From Granulicella sapmiensis (GTDB lineage: Bacteria; Acidobacteriota; Terriglobia; Terriglobales; Acidobacteriaceae), in contig JAMFSR010000040.1 in NCBI GenBank assembly GCA_026225395.1, positions 23,792 to 87,791 on the forward strand: 64,000 nucleotides of DNA, read 5' to 3'. The notes under the pieces were generated by a model. The model made no database searches. It saw only the letters and a list, made by a program, of their open reading frames with translations, and was not told the DNA's origin. Shown piece after piece: positions 19,401-26,857 of this stretch. How positions within the stretch are numbered: position 1 is the first letter of the stretch; every line of letters begins with the position of its first letter. The translations under genes were made by a program, and so were the position numbers.

Positions 19401-19753
19401 TCCATCTGGAAGTTGAACTGCAAGACGTCTTGCGTGTGCAAAAACAAGCCTTCCCTCAGGATGTTCCGGAAGCCCGTCTTCTCGACCTGGATTCGATATG
19501 GCCCGACGGGGAGGGACGGGAGGTTGTAGCTTCCGTCCTTGTTTGTCTTCGCCTCAAACTGCTGATTCGTGTCGGTATTGACGGCAAGCACCCTGACGCC
19601 GGGTATATATGCCTTTGATGGATCCTGAACGAATCCCGCCACTCCGGCGTTGCCTCCCTGCGCAAGCATTCGACCGGCAACGAACAGGATAAAGATTGCA
19701 GTGGCGGCTAGACTCCGCATGCGGACGGCTACTCCTCGGGAAAAGTGCAACAT
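16475..19753 (-). CDS. TonB-dependent receptor with carboxypeptidase-regulatory domain (Oar-like)
   Basis: The 1092-aa product has a signal peptide (about residues 1-32, ending AQG), a carboxypeptidase regulatory-like domain (residues 33-125, GVAGFVQDPSKAYIPGVRVL), a plug domain (VIDRKFVEDMPLNGRSFQTL, LLSPGVI) and a long 22-strand-type barrel ending RSLQFMLKLQF with terminal Phe. It sits in the outer membrane and takes up an unknown substrate, probably a glycan or other large molecule. The ATG at 19753 is chosen because it directly precedes the signal peptide and has GAGG upstream; the frame is open 71 codons further. VWFA, sugar porter and nuclease genes follow on the same strand, which suggests a nutrient-uptake unit. 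Confidence 0.9.
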   Translation of the reverse strand: MLHFSRGVAVRMRSLAATAIFILFVAGRMLAQGGNAGVAGFVQDPSKAYIPGVRVLAVNTDTNQQFEAKTNKDGSYNLPSLPVGPYRIQVEKTGFRNILREGLFLHTQDVLQFNFQMEIGQASETVTVNGEGNTINTSDASVGTVIDRKFVEDMPLNGRSFQTLVLLSPGVITNTPQAISSTPPSNDQGEYSVNGMRSDSNNFMVDGVSASNMASNASNAASAGMLGSATALGTTQAMLSVDAMEEFRITTSTYSAEFGRQPGAQVSFRTRSGTNLYHGTAYDSLRNSAFDANNWFNTYNTTPIPTPAERQNDFGGTFAGPLSIPHLYSGKDRAFFFFAYEGLRLDQPQAAIINDVPSNGTFNTGTYTNATYKNLRLNAPARLQPLLNAYPLPNCSTAQDPQCVDYGEGGSPYIQSPTSTGVIDSESLRVDYQLLPTLRLFARYNDTTSSQVINALYKTISSYRSRIYLLGVDNAFGTTISNELRLQYSPALAVTASTLYPVGGSVPIDLNGAQGTATIGGETKINIELPNSALLYQQSYGSKQFQPNATDVLTWTHCRHLYKAGVDYRQTTAYYGDGSLSRGPYYSYTYNSTAKVITDEPTVSAKNYLRTDPTTKNLGLFVQDDWRVKPRVTLSLGLRWDLAPPPTESGAQMYTYTGNINNPASLALSGPGAPLYRTTWYDFGPRLGVAATLYDQPGHELVLRAGAGLFYDTIALNQTYGAGFGVGTASTGTYTGTQYYPAGTTPPAGKTYGWPGNTTELLPITTTAPYALEEYPNNRITPPPAVQWNVTLEQALGGKQSVTMGYVASLGLKLATYQEYDIATLNPLFNDMFLYQNGPGSNYNSLQVKYQRQVANGLQAIGAFTWSHMIDWASTEDFDAVFPLQRGNSNLDVRENFTGAIVYNLPMPYQNHLEKAILGYWNVDGWFVARTAFPWEPVGPAVTEPLTGDIINSQLNYNGSLTPYVRASGIPGGREINPANFSIPTNLLIPGTAPRNFLRGFGEAQANVAVQRDFPLFERSKLQFRAESFNILNHPNFGTISTTCGPTTVGATCNSPLMGQATNTLSTGLGGLSSLYQQGGPRSLQFMLKLQF

Positions 19754-20358
19754 GTTAGACCTCGCAATGGACTTCTTGGAAAAGTGGGTGATTACGATGA
19801 ATGTTTGGTGATTCAGGCTAATTCTGTCCTGGCGCTCACCGCACGGTACAGGTGCGATCCGGACATCAGAAAATTGAGAGCTTCCTGTTGAATTGGACTT
19901 GCAAGTCATTTCACACAACGACCCTTTCCGGATGACCAAAGAACGACAACAAGATTGAGGCAACAATATTGTTGTGAACCCCTGATGCGACTAAGACTCA
20001 ACATCTTGTAGCAGCAAAAGGTTAGGAGGTTATCAAGGCGCCCAACAAGGGGGAAGGCGGTGAGACACGGTGAACACACGGTGTCGTCGGCAGCCAACGC
20101 CGGGCGAAGGGAGCGTTTAGGGGTGGGGAATCATCCAAGAAACCAGCCCTCCCGGAGCAGAGCTGGCGGAGGGTATTCCCTGTCACTCACCCAGGCGATA
20201 AGACGTTGATCCAGCCGAACGCGCCGGAGCTTCTACGTGGGCTGTCATGTCAGCCTGATTGCGGTCTGGCAGGCGGGGCTGCTGTCAACTCGCTGCGGGG
20301 ATCCACGGCGAGCGACACCGTCAGCGGATTCCGGCAAGCAATTGTTTTAAGGGAATTA
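19754..20358. other. Intergenic region upstream of the receptor gene
   Basis: This stretch of about 600 bases has no supported gene. Short frames here (for example 19906-20097 and 20206-20400) have no protein-like pattern, and the second runs into the tRNA. The 300 bases next to the receptor start are the likely place for its promoter, but I see no clear -35/-10 pair. Confidence 0.5.
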
Positions 20359-20434
20359 TGGTGGACGCGGCAGGGATCGAACCTGCGACCAGTCGATTAA
20401 GAGTCGAATGCTCTACCAGCTGAGCTACGCGTCC
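20359..20434 (-). tRNA. tRNA-Lys (anticodon CTT)
   Basis: The 76-nt gene folds into a normal cloverleaf on the minus strand. The acceptor stem GGACGCG pairs with CGCGTCC, the D arm has AGCTCAGCTGGTAGAGC, the anticodon loop reads CTCTTAA with anticodon CTT, and the T arm has GGTTCGATCC. The discriminator A and the CCA end are encoded. Confidence 0.97.
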
Positions 20435-20592
20435 ATTCCTTCAAACTCGCCCAGGGAAGGCAAGGAGCGAACAAAAAAGCTTGTTTCAAGCTCGCTTCAG
20501 GGATGTGCAGGAACTTCACTGCACGAAGGTTAGTTTACCACAGCAAGCCGTCGTTCCAGGCGCGCTGTTTTCCACCGGGTTAGAGGGAAGAG

Positions 20593-20635
20593 GCTGCCCA
20601 ATCTTTCATGGGTGTTGCGTAAAAGATTGGGCAGC
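20593..20635 (-). terminator. Long hairpin downstream of mqnD
   Basis: A perfect 14-base-pair stem (GCTGCCCAATCTTT at 20593-20606 with its complement at 20622-20635) surrounds a 15-base loop. It begins 12 bases after the mqnD stop on the minus strand, where the following sequence is only moderately T-rich. The run of five T is on the plus-strand side, so it would also stop transcription from the other direction. Confidence 0.65.
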
Positions 20636-20646
20636 TTTTTCCCAAA

Positions 20647-21501
20647 TTAGCCGACGAAATCGACGTTTGCCTTGATGGGGATAATGCCGCGATCATAGCC
20701 CATCTCAAGGAGCTTGTGGATGGCTTTGCGGCCATCATCACCGTAGTTCAGCGTGCGCTCGTTGACGTACATGCCGACGAAGCGGTTGGCCAGCGAAGGA
20801 TCCAGATCGCGGGCGAACTGCATGGCGTATTCCAGACCCGCTTCGCGGTTGTCAAGCGAGTACTGGATGCTGTCGCGAAGAGCGTTGGTGGTGATGAGCT
20901 GGACTTCCGGACCGAGCGAACGGCGGATGGCATTGCCTCCCAGAGGCAGAGGAAGGCCGGTCTGCTCGCGCCACCAGACGCCGAGATCGAGGATTTTCGT
21001 GAGGCCGTCCTGGCCGTAAGTGAGCTGGCCTTCGTGGATGATGAGGCCAGCGTCGTACTTGCCGGAGACGACAGCGGGGATGATCTTGTCGAACTCGACG
21101 ACCTCGGTTTCGATGTCGGGGCCGAAGAGCTTGAGCGTGAGATAGGCCGTAGTGAGGGTTCCGGGAACGGCGATCTTGAGCTTCTTGACCTCGTCGAGCG
21201 TGTAGTTTTTAGAGGCTACGATCATAGGGCCGTAGTCTTCGCCCACGGAACCGCCACAGGCCATCAGGGTGTAGTTGTCCTGTAGGTAGGGGTAGGCGTG
21301 GAAGCTGATCGCCGTGACGTCGTAAAACTGCTCGTTGATGGCCTTGTGGTTGAGCGTTTCGATGTCGGTAAGGGTGTGGTTGAAGCGGTAGCCCGGGACG
21401 CGGATCTTGTTGGTGGCGAGGCCGTAGAACATGAAGGCATCGTCTGAGTCGGGGCTATGGGCAATGCTGATGTCGCGAACTTCGGTTGATGCGGGGTTCA
21501 T
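20647..21501 (-). CDS. mqnD: 1,4-dihydroxy-6-naphthoate synthase (futalosine pathway)
   Basis: The 284-aa product matches MqnD, which converts cyclic dehypoxanthinylfutalosine to 1,4-dihydroxy-6-naphthoate in menaquinone synthesis. It has the periplasmic-binding-protein-like fold of the family without a signal peptide. Visible marks are ISIAHSPDSDDAFMFYGL at residues 10-27, the TLNHKAINEQFYDVTAIS stretch, VPGTLTTAYLTLKLF and IIHEGQLTYGQ. It is the last gene of a minus-strand run after an unknown membrane protein and bioY, and a hairpin follows. The later-pathway radical SAM gene mqnC is in this window at 45 kb, consistent with an organism that uses the futalosine route. Confidence 0.93.
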   Translation of the reverse strand: MNPASTEVRDISIAHSPDSDDAFMFYGLATNKIRVPGYRFNHTLTDIETLNHKAINEQFYDVTAISFHAYPYLQDNYTLMACGGSVGEDYGPMIVASKNYTLDEVKKLKIAVPGTLTTAYLTLKLFGPDIETEVVEFDKIIPAVVSGKYDAGLIIHEGQLTYGQDGLTKILDLGVWWREQTGLPLPLGGNAIRRSLGPEVQLITTNALRDSIQYSLDNREAGLEYAMQFARDLDPSLANRFVGMYVNERTLNYGDDGRKAIHKLLEMGYDRGIIPIKANVDFVG

Positions 21502-21587
21502 GCGGTCCTTCTATTACTGGCTAAGTCTGGGTGAGCCGCACGATGGCGCAGCTCTGCCTGAAGTTTATAGGATGTGGCGGAAAGGAT

Positions 21588-22178
21588 TTAGCTGCGTGAC
21601 GATTTCGTCAGGGTGCTGTAAATGCCTGCGGCAGCAACGACCTTGACGGCTTCGCCCGGCAGAAACGGTGCAACGGCACCAATCCAGGTTGCGTGCAGTG
21701 AGTGGTGTGCGTAGAGCGTGAACCAGGAAGCGCCGCCGAGGAAGAGAACTGTGATTGCCGTGGTGCAGCCGATCGTTGCGGCCAGAAAGCTGGAGGTGCG
21801 GCGGGAAAGCAGCCGCGTCAAGCCACCGGCGATGGCTGCCACGAGTGGGTAGGCCATGAGGAAGCCGCCGGTGGGGCCGAGGAGCTGTGCCACGCCTCCG
21901 AGGCCGGTGGGGCTGAATACCGGCAAACCAGCTGCGCCTTCAGCGAGATATGCCAGCATGCTGAAAAAGCCCGCGGCTGGACCAAGCGCGAGACCGACTC
22001 CGAGCACGGCAAGCGGCGTGAGAATGAACGGAACCGGCGTGAAGGGCAGCGGGAACGCGATGTGGGCAGCGGCGGCTACGACGGCGGTCGCGGCGAGGCC
22101 GACCAGCAGCTTGCCGGGGAGGGTTGCGGCGAAGCCGGAAAGCGCGGGAGAGGCGGGCTGGGTCAGTGTGGTCTGCAT
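21588..22178 (-). CDS. bioY: Biotin transporter BioY, substrate-binding S component
   Basis: The 196-aa membrane protein has about six hydrophobic segments and the BioY hallmarks: a first helix rich in small residues, the conserved loop LPFTPVPFILTPLAVLGVGL, and the LAYLAEGAAGLPVFSPTGLGG and GPTGGFLMAYP stretches. BioY binds biotin and works with an ECF module (EcfA/EcfT) or alone; no ECF genes are nearby. It lies 27 bases after the unknown membrane protein and about 86 bases before mqnD on the same strand. No biotin regulatory site is obvious. Confidence 0.93.
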   Translation of the reverse strand: MQTTLTQPASPALSGFAATLPGKLLVGLAATAVVAAAAHIAFPLPFTPVPFILTPLAVLGVGLALGPAAGFFSMLAYLAEGAAGLPVFSPTGLGGVAQLLGPTGGFLMAYPLVAAIAGGLTRLLSRRTSSFLAATIGCTTAITVLFLGGASWFTLYAHHSLHATWIGAVAPFLPGEAVKVVAAAGIYSTLTKSSRS

Positions 22179-22205
22179 AGATGTCTTAAAGTGCTCAGGA
22201 CAATT

Positions 22206-23084
22206 CTAACGCGACCGGACGCGGTCCCGGATACGGCTTGGAGTGGGATCGGAAAGATCGCCCATATCTTTATTGAAATAGACCCAATCGGGACGCCGTA
22301 GGGGGAGTGCAAAGGGCGGGGCAGGATGCGGCGGATGAACAGAACGCACCGGCCGGCGGAGAAAAGGATCCGATTGAACTGCGGGAACTTCAGGTGTCTT
22401 TGCTGCGGCGGACTCAGCAGGCTGGGGCTGTTTCCTGGGCGGCAGATCAAGGCTGTTCGATGCGAGTTTTGTGAACGCCGTGGCCGTCGGCTCTATGAGC
22501 GGAAGTGCCGGAAGCGGAGGCAAGAAGGTCTCAATCGCCGGTAACTGTGTGACTACCTCAGCCGAAGGAGCCAGGGAAGTCTGGAGTGGCGCAGGAGGAA
22601 TCTGGCGCGACATTGCTGAGGGATCGAAAGCGGGGCGCGATCCTGAGGGCCGCACCTGTGGCAGTGGCATATCCTGCGAGAGCTTTCGGGCGGCAGCAAT
22701 GAGACCGAGCGCGCCGACGGACACGCTCTGCGGTGCGACCGCGCGGCCGGCTGAGGACATTGGAGCCGAAGCTGGGGCGAGCGCTGGCGATGCCACGGAG
22801 GATGCCTTTAGGGGCACGTCGACTGGGGTTGGAGCAAGAACTTGCGGGGCCGAAAAAGATTTCATGGCCAGCTCGGCGAAACTGAACTCAGCTGCCGTAG
22901 GCGCGGCGTTCCCCGCGGGGATTTGCGGTGAAGGGATAAGAATAGGGTCAGCCCAGGACTGCGGACGACGCTCACCCAAGAAGCGCGCGCGGCGGCGAGC
23001 CTTGTAGATGTGCCGGCCAATAGAGACGATTGCCCATAGAACAGCGACGAGCGCAAGCGCCGACATGGCAAGGAGTATCCGCAT
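22206..23084 (-). CDS. Unknown single-pass membrane protein, Pro/Ala-rich
   Basis: The product is about 292 aa. An N-terminal helix (MRILLAMSALALVAVLWAIV) is followed by a basic cluster (KARRRARF) and about 260 residues rich in Pro, Ala and Ser that look disordered. The C-terminus is RIRDRVRSR. I recognise no family. The ATG at 23084 starts the helix; the frame is open 88 codons upstream without protein-like character. It is the first gene ahead of bioY on the same strand (27-base gap) and diverges from the FtsB-like gene. A role in the cell envelope is plausible, but nothing links it to biotin. Confidence 0.65.
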   Translation of the reverse strand: MRILLAMSALALVAVLWAIVSIGRHIYKARRRARFLGERRPQSWADPILIPSPQIPAGNAAPTAAEFSFAELAMKSFSAPQVLAPTPVDVPLKASSVASPALAPASAPMSSAGRAVAPQSVSVGALGLIAAARKLSQDMPLPQVRPSGSRPAFDPSAMSRQIPPAPLQTSLAPSAEVVTQLPAIETFLPPLPALPLIEPTATAFTKLASNSLDLPPRKQPQPAESAAAKTPEVPAVQSDPFLRRPVRSVHPPHPAPPFALPLRRPDWVYFNKDMGDLSDPTPSRIRDRVRSR

Positions 23085-23319
23085 AGTCACTGTAAGAATA
23101 GCAAAGGGAGGCGGCTCCGGAAGTCCACATTCTTCGAGTTTGTCGTGATGGAAAACGGTTTTGGGTTGATGAAGGAAGATTGTCGCCGGGGAGGAGTTTA
23201 ATACCGAGTTTGATTCCCCCTGAATTTGTTTCTGGAAGAGGCGGACTTGGGGCCTCATACTGGAAGAGGTAATGTCAGTAGCTTGAGCACGTTGCAACGA
23301 GCTACTGAAAGGGCTACTG

Positions 23320-23712
23320 ATGGCGGCAGAAGACAAAAGAGGGATCACTCCACGCCTGCCGGAGATTGCGGATCAGGTACGCGAGCGGGTCTATAGCTGG
23401 CGGCGAAAAGCGGCGACGGTAGGAGTCGGCGCATTGGCTTTGCTTATGGGTTACGGAGTTGTCTTCGGGCACAACGGACTTACTGTTTTTGAGCATAAGC
23501 GTGAAGAAGCGAAGGCTCTGCAGAAGCAGATGCAGATGTTGCAGACTGAGAATGAACGGCTGCGCGGGCATGTAGACCGGCTACAGAACGATCCCGGAGC
23601 GATTGAGCATCAGGCTCGCGAAGAACTGCACTACACCCGCGCGGGGGAAGTGATCTATACACTGCCGAGTGCTCAGGGCGTTTCGACAACTCCGGTAGCA
23701 GCCCAGCAATAG
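23320..23712 (+). CDS. ftsB: FtsB/DivIC-type septum formation protein
   Basis: The 130-aa product has a short cytoplasmic start, one membrane helix (about residues 32-50, VGVGALALLMGYGVVF), a coiled coil (residues 58-92, with KREEAKALQKQMQMLQTENE) and the family sequence NDPGAIEHQAREELHYTRAGEVIYTLP. FtsB/DivIC proteins form a complex with FtsL and FtsQ at the division site. The ATG at 23320 follows a GAAAGGG. It is a single-gene unit divergent from the membrane protein gene upstream. The symbol could equally be divIC. Confidence 0.85.
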   Translation: MAAEDKRGITPRLPEIADQVRERVYSWRRKAATVGVGALALLMGYGVVFGHNGLTVFEHKREEAKALQKQMQMLQTENERLRGHVDRLQNDPGAIEHQAREELHYTRAGEVIYTLPSAQGVSTTPVAAQQ

Positions 23713-23768
23713 CATTTCCTGAGACTGCAGGAACGTTCCGGATCGCATGCCGCTGGTTTATTGCCGTG

Positions 23769-24554
23769 TTAGTGGATTTGGATAAGACTTGCGGCCCGCG
23801 GAAACTGCTCGGGATGGATGGCCGCGGCCAGGTGGGCAAGGCCTTCGAGCAGCGTGTGGGCCGGAGTGTTGAGGTACTGGTCGGGGACACAGAAGACCTG
23901 ACGATCGCGGACGGCGCGGAGATTCTGCCAGCTGCGCTGCTCGATGACACGGGACAGGGGAACGCGGTCACCTGCGCCGCACCAGGCGAAGATAAGGATG
24001 TCTGGGTCGGCTGCAGCGATGTCTTCGGCTGTAGTGTGAGCTCCAGGAGTACCGACGAACGCGCCTCCGGCTGCGGAGACGAGTTCGGCGACCCAGGTTT
24101 GGGATTGGATGAGGGGCTTGCCCCACTCTTCGCAATAGACGGTGAGCCGCGCGAGCGATTCCGTGCGGGTTCGCGCTTCTTCGAGCGTTTTGTTGAAGTG
24201 CTGGATGAGGACTTCGGCTTCCGGTTCTGCGTGAGTGAGGGTGGCAAGAAGGCGAATGTCGGCAACTATGGTGGTGAGGTTGCGGGGTGCGAGCGTCAGG
24301 ACTGGGATGGAGGCCTTGAGGATGGCGGCGAGCGACTCCATACGGTAGGGAACGGACGCGATAACGAGATCCGGGTTGGTGGTGGTGATCTCGGTTGTGT
24401 CGGCGGTCCAGGAGTCGTGCAGGATGGGGAGATTGCGGTTGGCGAGTTCCGGGAGGGCGTGAAGGCAGTATTTGGTGATGGCGCAGAGATGGTCGGCGCG
24501 ACCGAGGGCGTGGAGAGTGAGGGTGATGGAAGGCTGAAGCGAGGCGATGCGCAT
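23769..24554 (-). CDS. BtuF-like helical-backbone metal/cobalamin receptor, no signal peptide
   Basis: The 261-aa product has the two-lobe fold of cobalamin/iron-chelate binding proteins (class III periplasmic binding proteins): MRIASLQPSITLTLHALG at the start, LVIASVPYRMESLAAI, a long linking helix and ADPDILIFAWCGAG in the second lobe. No signal peptide is visible, which is unusual for a periplasmic receptor; cytoplasmic homologues without one are known as cobalamin-binding-like proteins. No permease or ATPase is adjacent. It diverges from the possible nuclease gene, with 45 bases between the starts. Its ligand cannot be told from sequence. Confidence 0.8.
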   Translation of the reverse strand: MRIASLQPSITLTLHALGRADHLCAITKYCLHALPELANRNLPILHDSWTADTTEITTTNPDLVIASVPYRMESLAAILKASIPVLTLAPRNLTTIVADIRLLATLTHAEPEAEVLIQHFNKTLEEARTRTESLARLTVYCEEWGKPLIQSQTWVAELVSAAGGAFVGTPGAHTTAEDIAAADPDILIFAWCGAGDRVPLSRVIEQRSWQNLRAVRDRQVFCVPDQYLNTPAHTLLEGLAHLAAAIHPEQFPRAASLIQIH

Positions 24555-24599
24555 GCTGGAGTTATCTTATGTGGTGGAGAATTCGCTATTTGTTCGCTT

Positions 24600-25430
24600 A
24601 TGATTGTTTCCATGCAGCGGCGATTGAGTGCGAATGGTTTGAGGCTTGAGGTGAATGCGCGGAGTGTCGCGCGGGGTGAGAGCTTTGCGCATGAGATGAC
24701 GTTCGGTACAGCGCCTAGCGTGATCTATAGCGGTGATGGCGGAGTGCATGGGAATTTTCTGGCTGCAGCGTATCGGCGAATTTGTGCTGATGCTGAGTGG
24801 AGCAAGAGACTGGGCAAGAGTTATACGGCTAGTGCGCGAGTGCCGAGGGCTGCGGATCGATGGCGCGGAGAGTTGGAGTGCGCGAGCAGCTCAGATGCTC
24901 TGTTGATGAACCTGTTTTGTTATCCGCGGGTGCTGTGTCGACCGGGTGTTTGCTCGTTGTTGGGCGTGGAAGCTGGGCTGAAGCCAGAGTTTGGAGCGCG
25001 GGCTCGGATTGCGATGCGGCGCGATGAGGTGGACCGCACCGAGCTGGACATGAGGTTGGGAAATTTGATGGTGGAAGCGAAGCTGACCGAAGGCGGGTTT
25101 GGGACGGCTTCCGGACAGAGGTTGATGCGTTATTGCGCCGTCGATGCGGTGTTCGATGTGGAAGAGCTGCCGTGGTCAGGGGATGTGGTCCACGGGTATC
25201 AGCTTGTGCGAGGCGTACTGGCGGCTGTGCAGGAAGACGCGCGCTTCATGGTGTTGTGCGATGGACGCCGGGCGGACATGACAGAGATGTGGTTCCGGGT
25301 ACTGCGGGCGTTGAGGAGCTACGAGTTGCGGAGCCGGATGGCATTGCTGAGCTGGCAGGAGTTGGCGGGGGTGATGCCTGCGGCGGTGAGGGAGTTTTTG
25401 GCGGAGAAGTATGGAATTGTCGCTGCTTAG
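24600..25430 (+). CDS. Possible PD-(D/E)XK-fold nuclease of unknown role
   Basis: The 276-aa product contains TELDMRLGNLMVEAKLTEGGF around residues 147-167, which has the D...ExK spacing (D150, E159, K161) of PD-(D/E)XK enzymes, with a following helix starting QRLMRY. Similar EAK/EVK sites occur in restriction-like endonucleases of the PGN_0703 type. No specificity or methylase gene is adjacent, so a restriction system is not supported. The start is ATG at 24600 or at 24612; no strong ribosome binding site decides. It is divergent from the BtuF-like gene and convergent with the CLC gene. Nearby sequence composition does not suggest transfer. Confidence 0.65.
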   Translation: MIVSMQRRLSANGLRLEVNARSVARGESFAHEMTFGTAPSVIYSGDGGVHGNFLAAAYRRICADAEWSKRLGKSYTASARVPRAADRWRGELECASSSDALLMNLFCYPRVLCRPGVCSLLGVEAGLKPEFGARARIAMRRDEVDRTELDMRLGNLMVEAKLTEGGFGTASGQRLMRYCAVDAVFDVEELPWSGDVVHGYQLVRGVLAAVQEDARFMVLCDGRRADMTEMWFRVLRALRSYELRSRMALLSWQELAGVMPAAVREFLAEKYGIVAA

Positions 25431-25451
25431 ACTTGCGGCAGGTAAGAGAAG

Positions 25452-26717
25452 TTACAGGCTTGGCTCGTCCGGGTCGTAGGTCATGCCTTCATGTTTGTGA
25501 TTCGGGGCATGTTGCGCGCGGTAAATGCCGGCGTGTCCGGAGAAAAGATAGCTGAGGATGCAGGCGATTCCGGCGAAGGCTCCGGCCTCAGAGCCGAAGA
25601 GCTCGAAAGCCATGAAGGTGGAGGCGATCGGCGTATTGGCGGCGCCGGCGAAGACGGCTACGAAGCCCATTCCGGCGAGGAGCGATGCAGGTAGCGGCAG
25701 TATGTGCGAGAGCGCGTTGCCCAGCGTCGAACCGATGAAGAACAATGGGGTGACTTCGCCGCCCTTGAAGCTCGCACCGAGAGTGACGGCGGTGAAGAGG
25801 AACTTCGCGGCCCAATCGTAAACGGGGAGCTGCTGGTTGAAGCTGGCGACGATGGTGGGGATGCCAAGGCCGATGAATCTTGTGCTGCCACAGGCGAAGA
25901 CGGCCGCGGTGACGAGCAGCCCGCCGGCGGCCGGGCGCAACGGAGGATAGCTGATGCGGCTGCGAAAGAAATGGGAGATGGCATGCGTCGTGCGTGCGAA
26001 GGCCATGCCGACAAGACCGAAGATGATTCCCGCAGCCATGGCAGCGAAGATGCCCTTGACGGTGATTGTTGGGACCGACGTAACCGTGTAGATAGTGTGG
26101 TGGATGCGCCAGGCTTTGGTCGTGAGGTCGCCAAAGAAAGCGGCGAGCAGGCAAGGTGCAAGGGCTTCATAGTTGACGCTGCCGATAGCGAGGACTTCCA
26201 GGCCGAAGACGGCGCCGGAGAGCGGAGTCCCGAAGACGGAGCCGAAGCCGGCGGCGATGCCGCACATCAGCAGGATGTGACGTTGACGCGGGTTGAGGCC
26301 AAGCGGCCTGGTGAGCTGGTCGGCGAGCGATGCGCCGGTCTGGATGGCAGTGCCTTCGCGTCCGGCAGAACCTCCGAAGAGGTGTGTGAGGAAGGTACCG
26401 ATCAGGATAAGCGGCGTCATGCGGACGGGGATGACTTCGCTGGGGCTATGGACCTGCTCGAGGATGAGGTTGTTGCCCGCTTCCACCTTGCGGCCAAGAT
26501 AGTGATACATGAGGCCGACGAGGACGCCGACCGGCGCGAGCAGAAGAATCAGCCAGTGGTGGGCTTCGCGTATGTCTGTGGCGACATTGAGTGACCACAG
26601 GAGCAGCGCGGACGCTGAACCGGCAAGGATGCCGACGGCTGCGGAGATGGGAATCCAGCGGGCGAGGACCAGGAGCTGTTTCAGTGTGGAGCTGAAGCGG
26701 GGCGAGGTTTTGGGCAT
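25452..26717 (-). CDS. CLC-family antiporter, probably the fluoride-specific (CLC-F) type
   Basis: The 421-aa product is a multi-pass CLC channel/antiporter. It has GGSAGREGTAIQTG with the gating Glu (E121), AGNNLILEQVH at residues 80-90 in place of the chloride-type GSGIPE, and GGEVTPLFFIG in place of GxFxP. These substitutions are the marks of CLC-F proteins, which exchange fluoride for protons and protect against fluoride. The assignment is strengthened by a fluoride riboswitch directly upstream. The ATG at 26717 has TAGGAGG four bases upstream. It converges with the possible nuclease gene at its 3' end with a gap of 21 bases. Confidence 0.92.
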   Translation of the reverse strand: MPKTSPRFSSTLKQLLVLARWIPISAAVGILAGSASALLLWSLNVATDIREAHHWLILLLAPVGVLVGLMYHYLGRKVEAGNNLILEQVHSPSEVIPVRMTPLILIGTFLTHLFGGSAGREGTAIQTGASLADQLTRPLGLNPRQRHILLMCGIAAGFGSVFGTPLSGAVFGLEVLAIGSVNYEALAPCLLAAFFGDLTTKAWRIHHTIYTVTSVPTITVKGIFAAMAAGIIFGLVGMAFARTTHAISHFFRSRISYPPLRPAAGGLLVTAAVFACGSTRFIGLGIPTIVASFNQQLPVYDWAAKFLFTAVTLGASFKGGEVTPLFFIGSTLGNALSHILPLPASLLAGMGFVAVFAGAANTPIASTFMAFELFGSEAGAFAGIACILSYLFSGHAGIYRAQHAPNHKHEGMTYDPDEPSL

Positions 26718-26721
26718 ACGG

Positions 26722-26790
26722 CCTCCTACGAGATGTAGGAGTTATCAGCTCTGGGAGCAGAGCGGCCGGCGAACCCCATCGCCATGGATG
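26722..26790 (-). promoter_or_regulatory. Fluoride riboswitch (crcB type) with ribosome-binding-site switch
   Basis: Read on the minus strand, the leader contains GGCGATGGGGTTCGCC (26783-26768), a hairpin CTCTGCTCCCAGAG (26762-26749) and AGCTGATAACTCCTAC (26750-26735), the order and conserved bases of the fluoride riboswitch. GGGGTT of the first block can pair with AACTCC of the last to form the pseudoknot. CTCCTAC can also pair with GTAGGAG (26729-26723), which holds the Shine-Dalgarno sequence of the CLC gene. Ligand binding would use CTCC in the pseudoknot and free the ribosome binding site, a translational ON switch. The matching is visible by eye; the switching mechanism is inference. 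Confidence 0.93.
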
Positions 26791-26857
26791 TGTATGGGTT
26801 CACGATAACAGCGGGGTCGGGGAGCGTCAACGGCAAAGCATGCACGCTTGATCCTGA

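Noticed and set aside
20206..20400. 64-codon frame on the plus strand
   Set aside because: Runs into the tRNA-Lys gene and has no conserved pattern.
23766..24599. N-terminal half of a long plus-strand frame joined to the possible nuclease
   Set aside because: Antisense to the BtuF-like gene; the nuclease-like sequence begins only after 24600.
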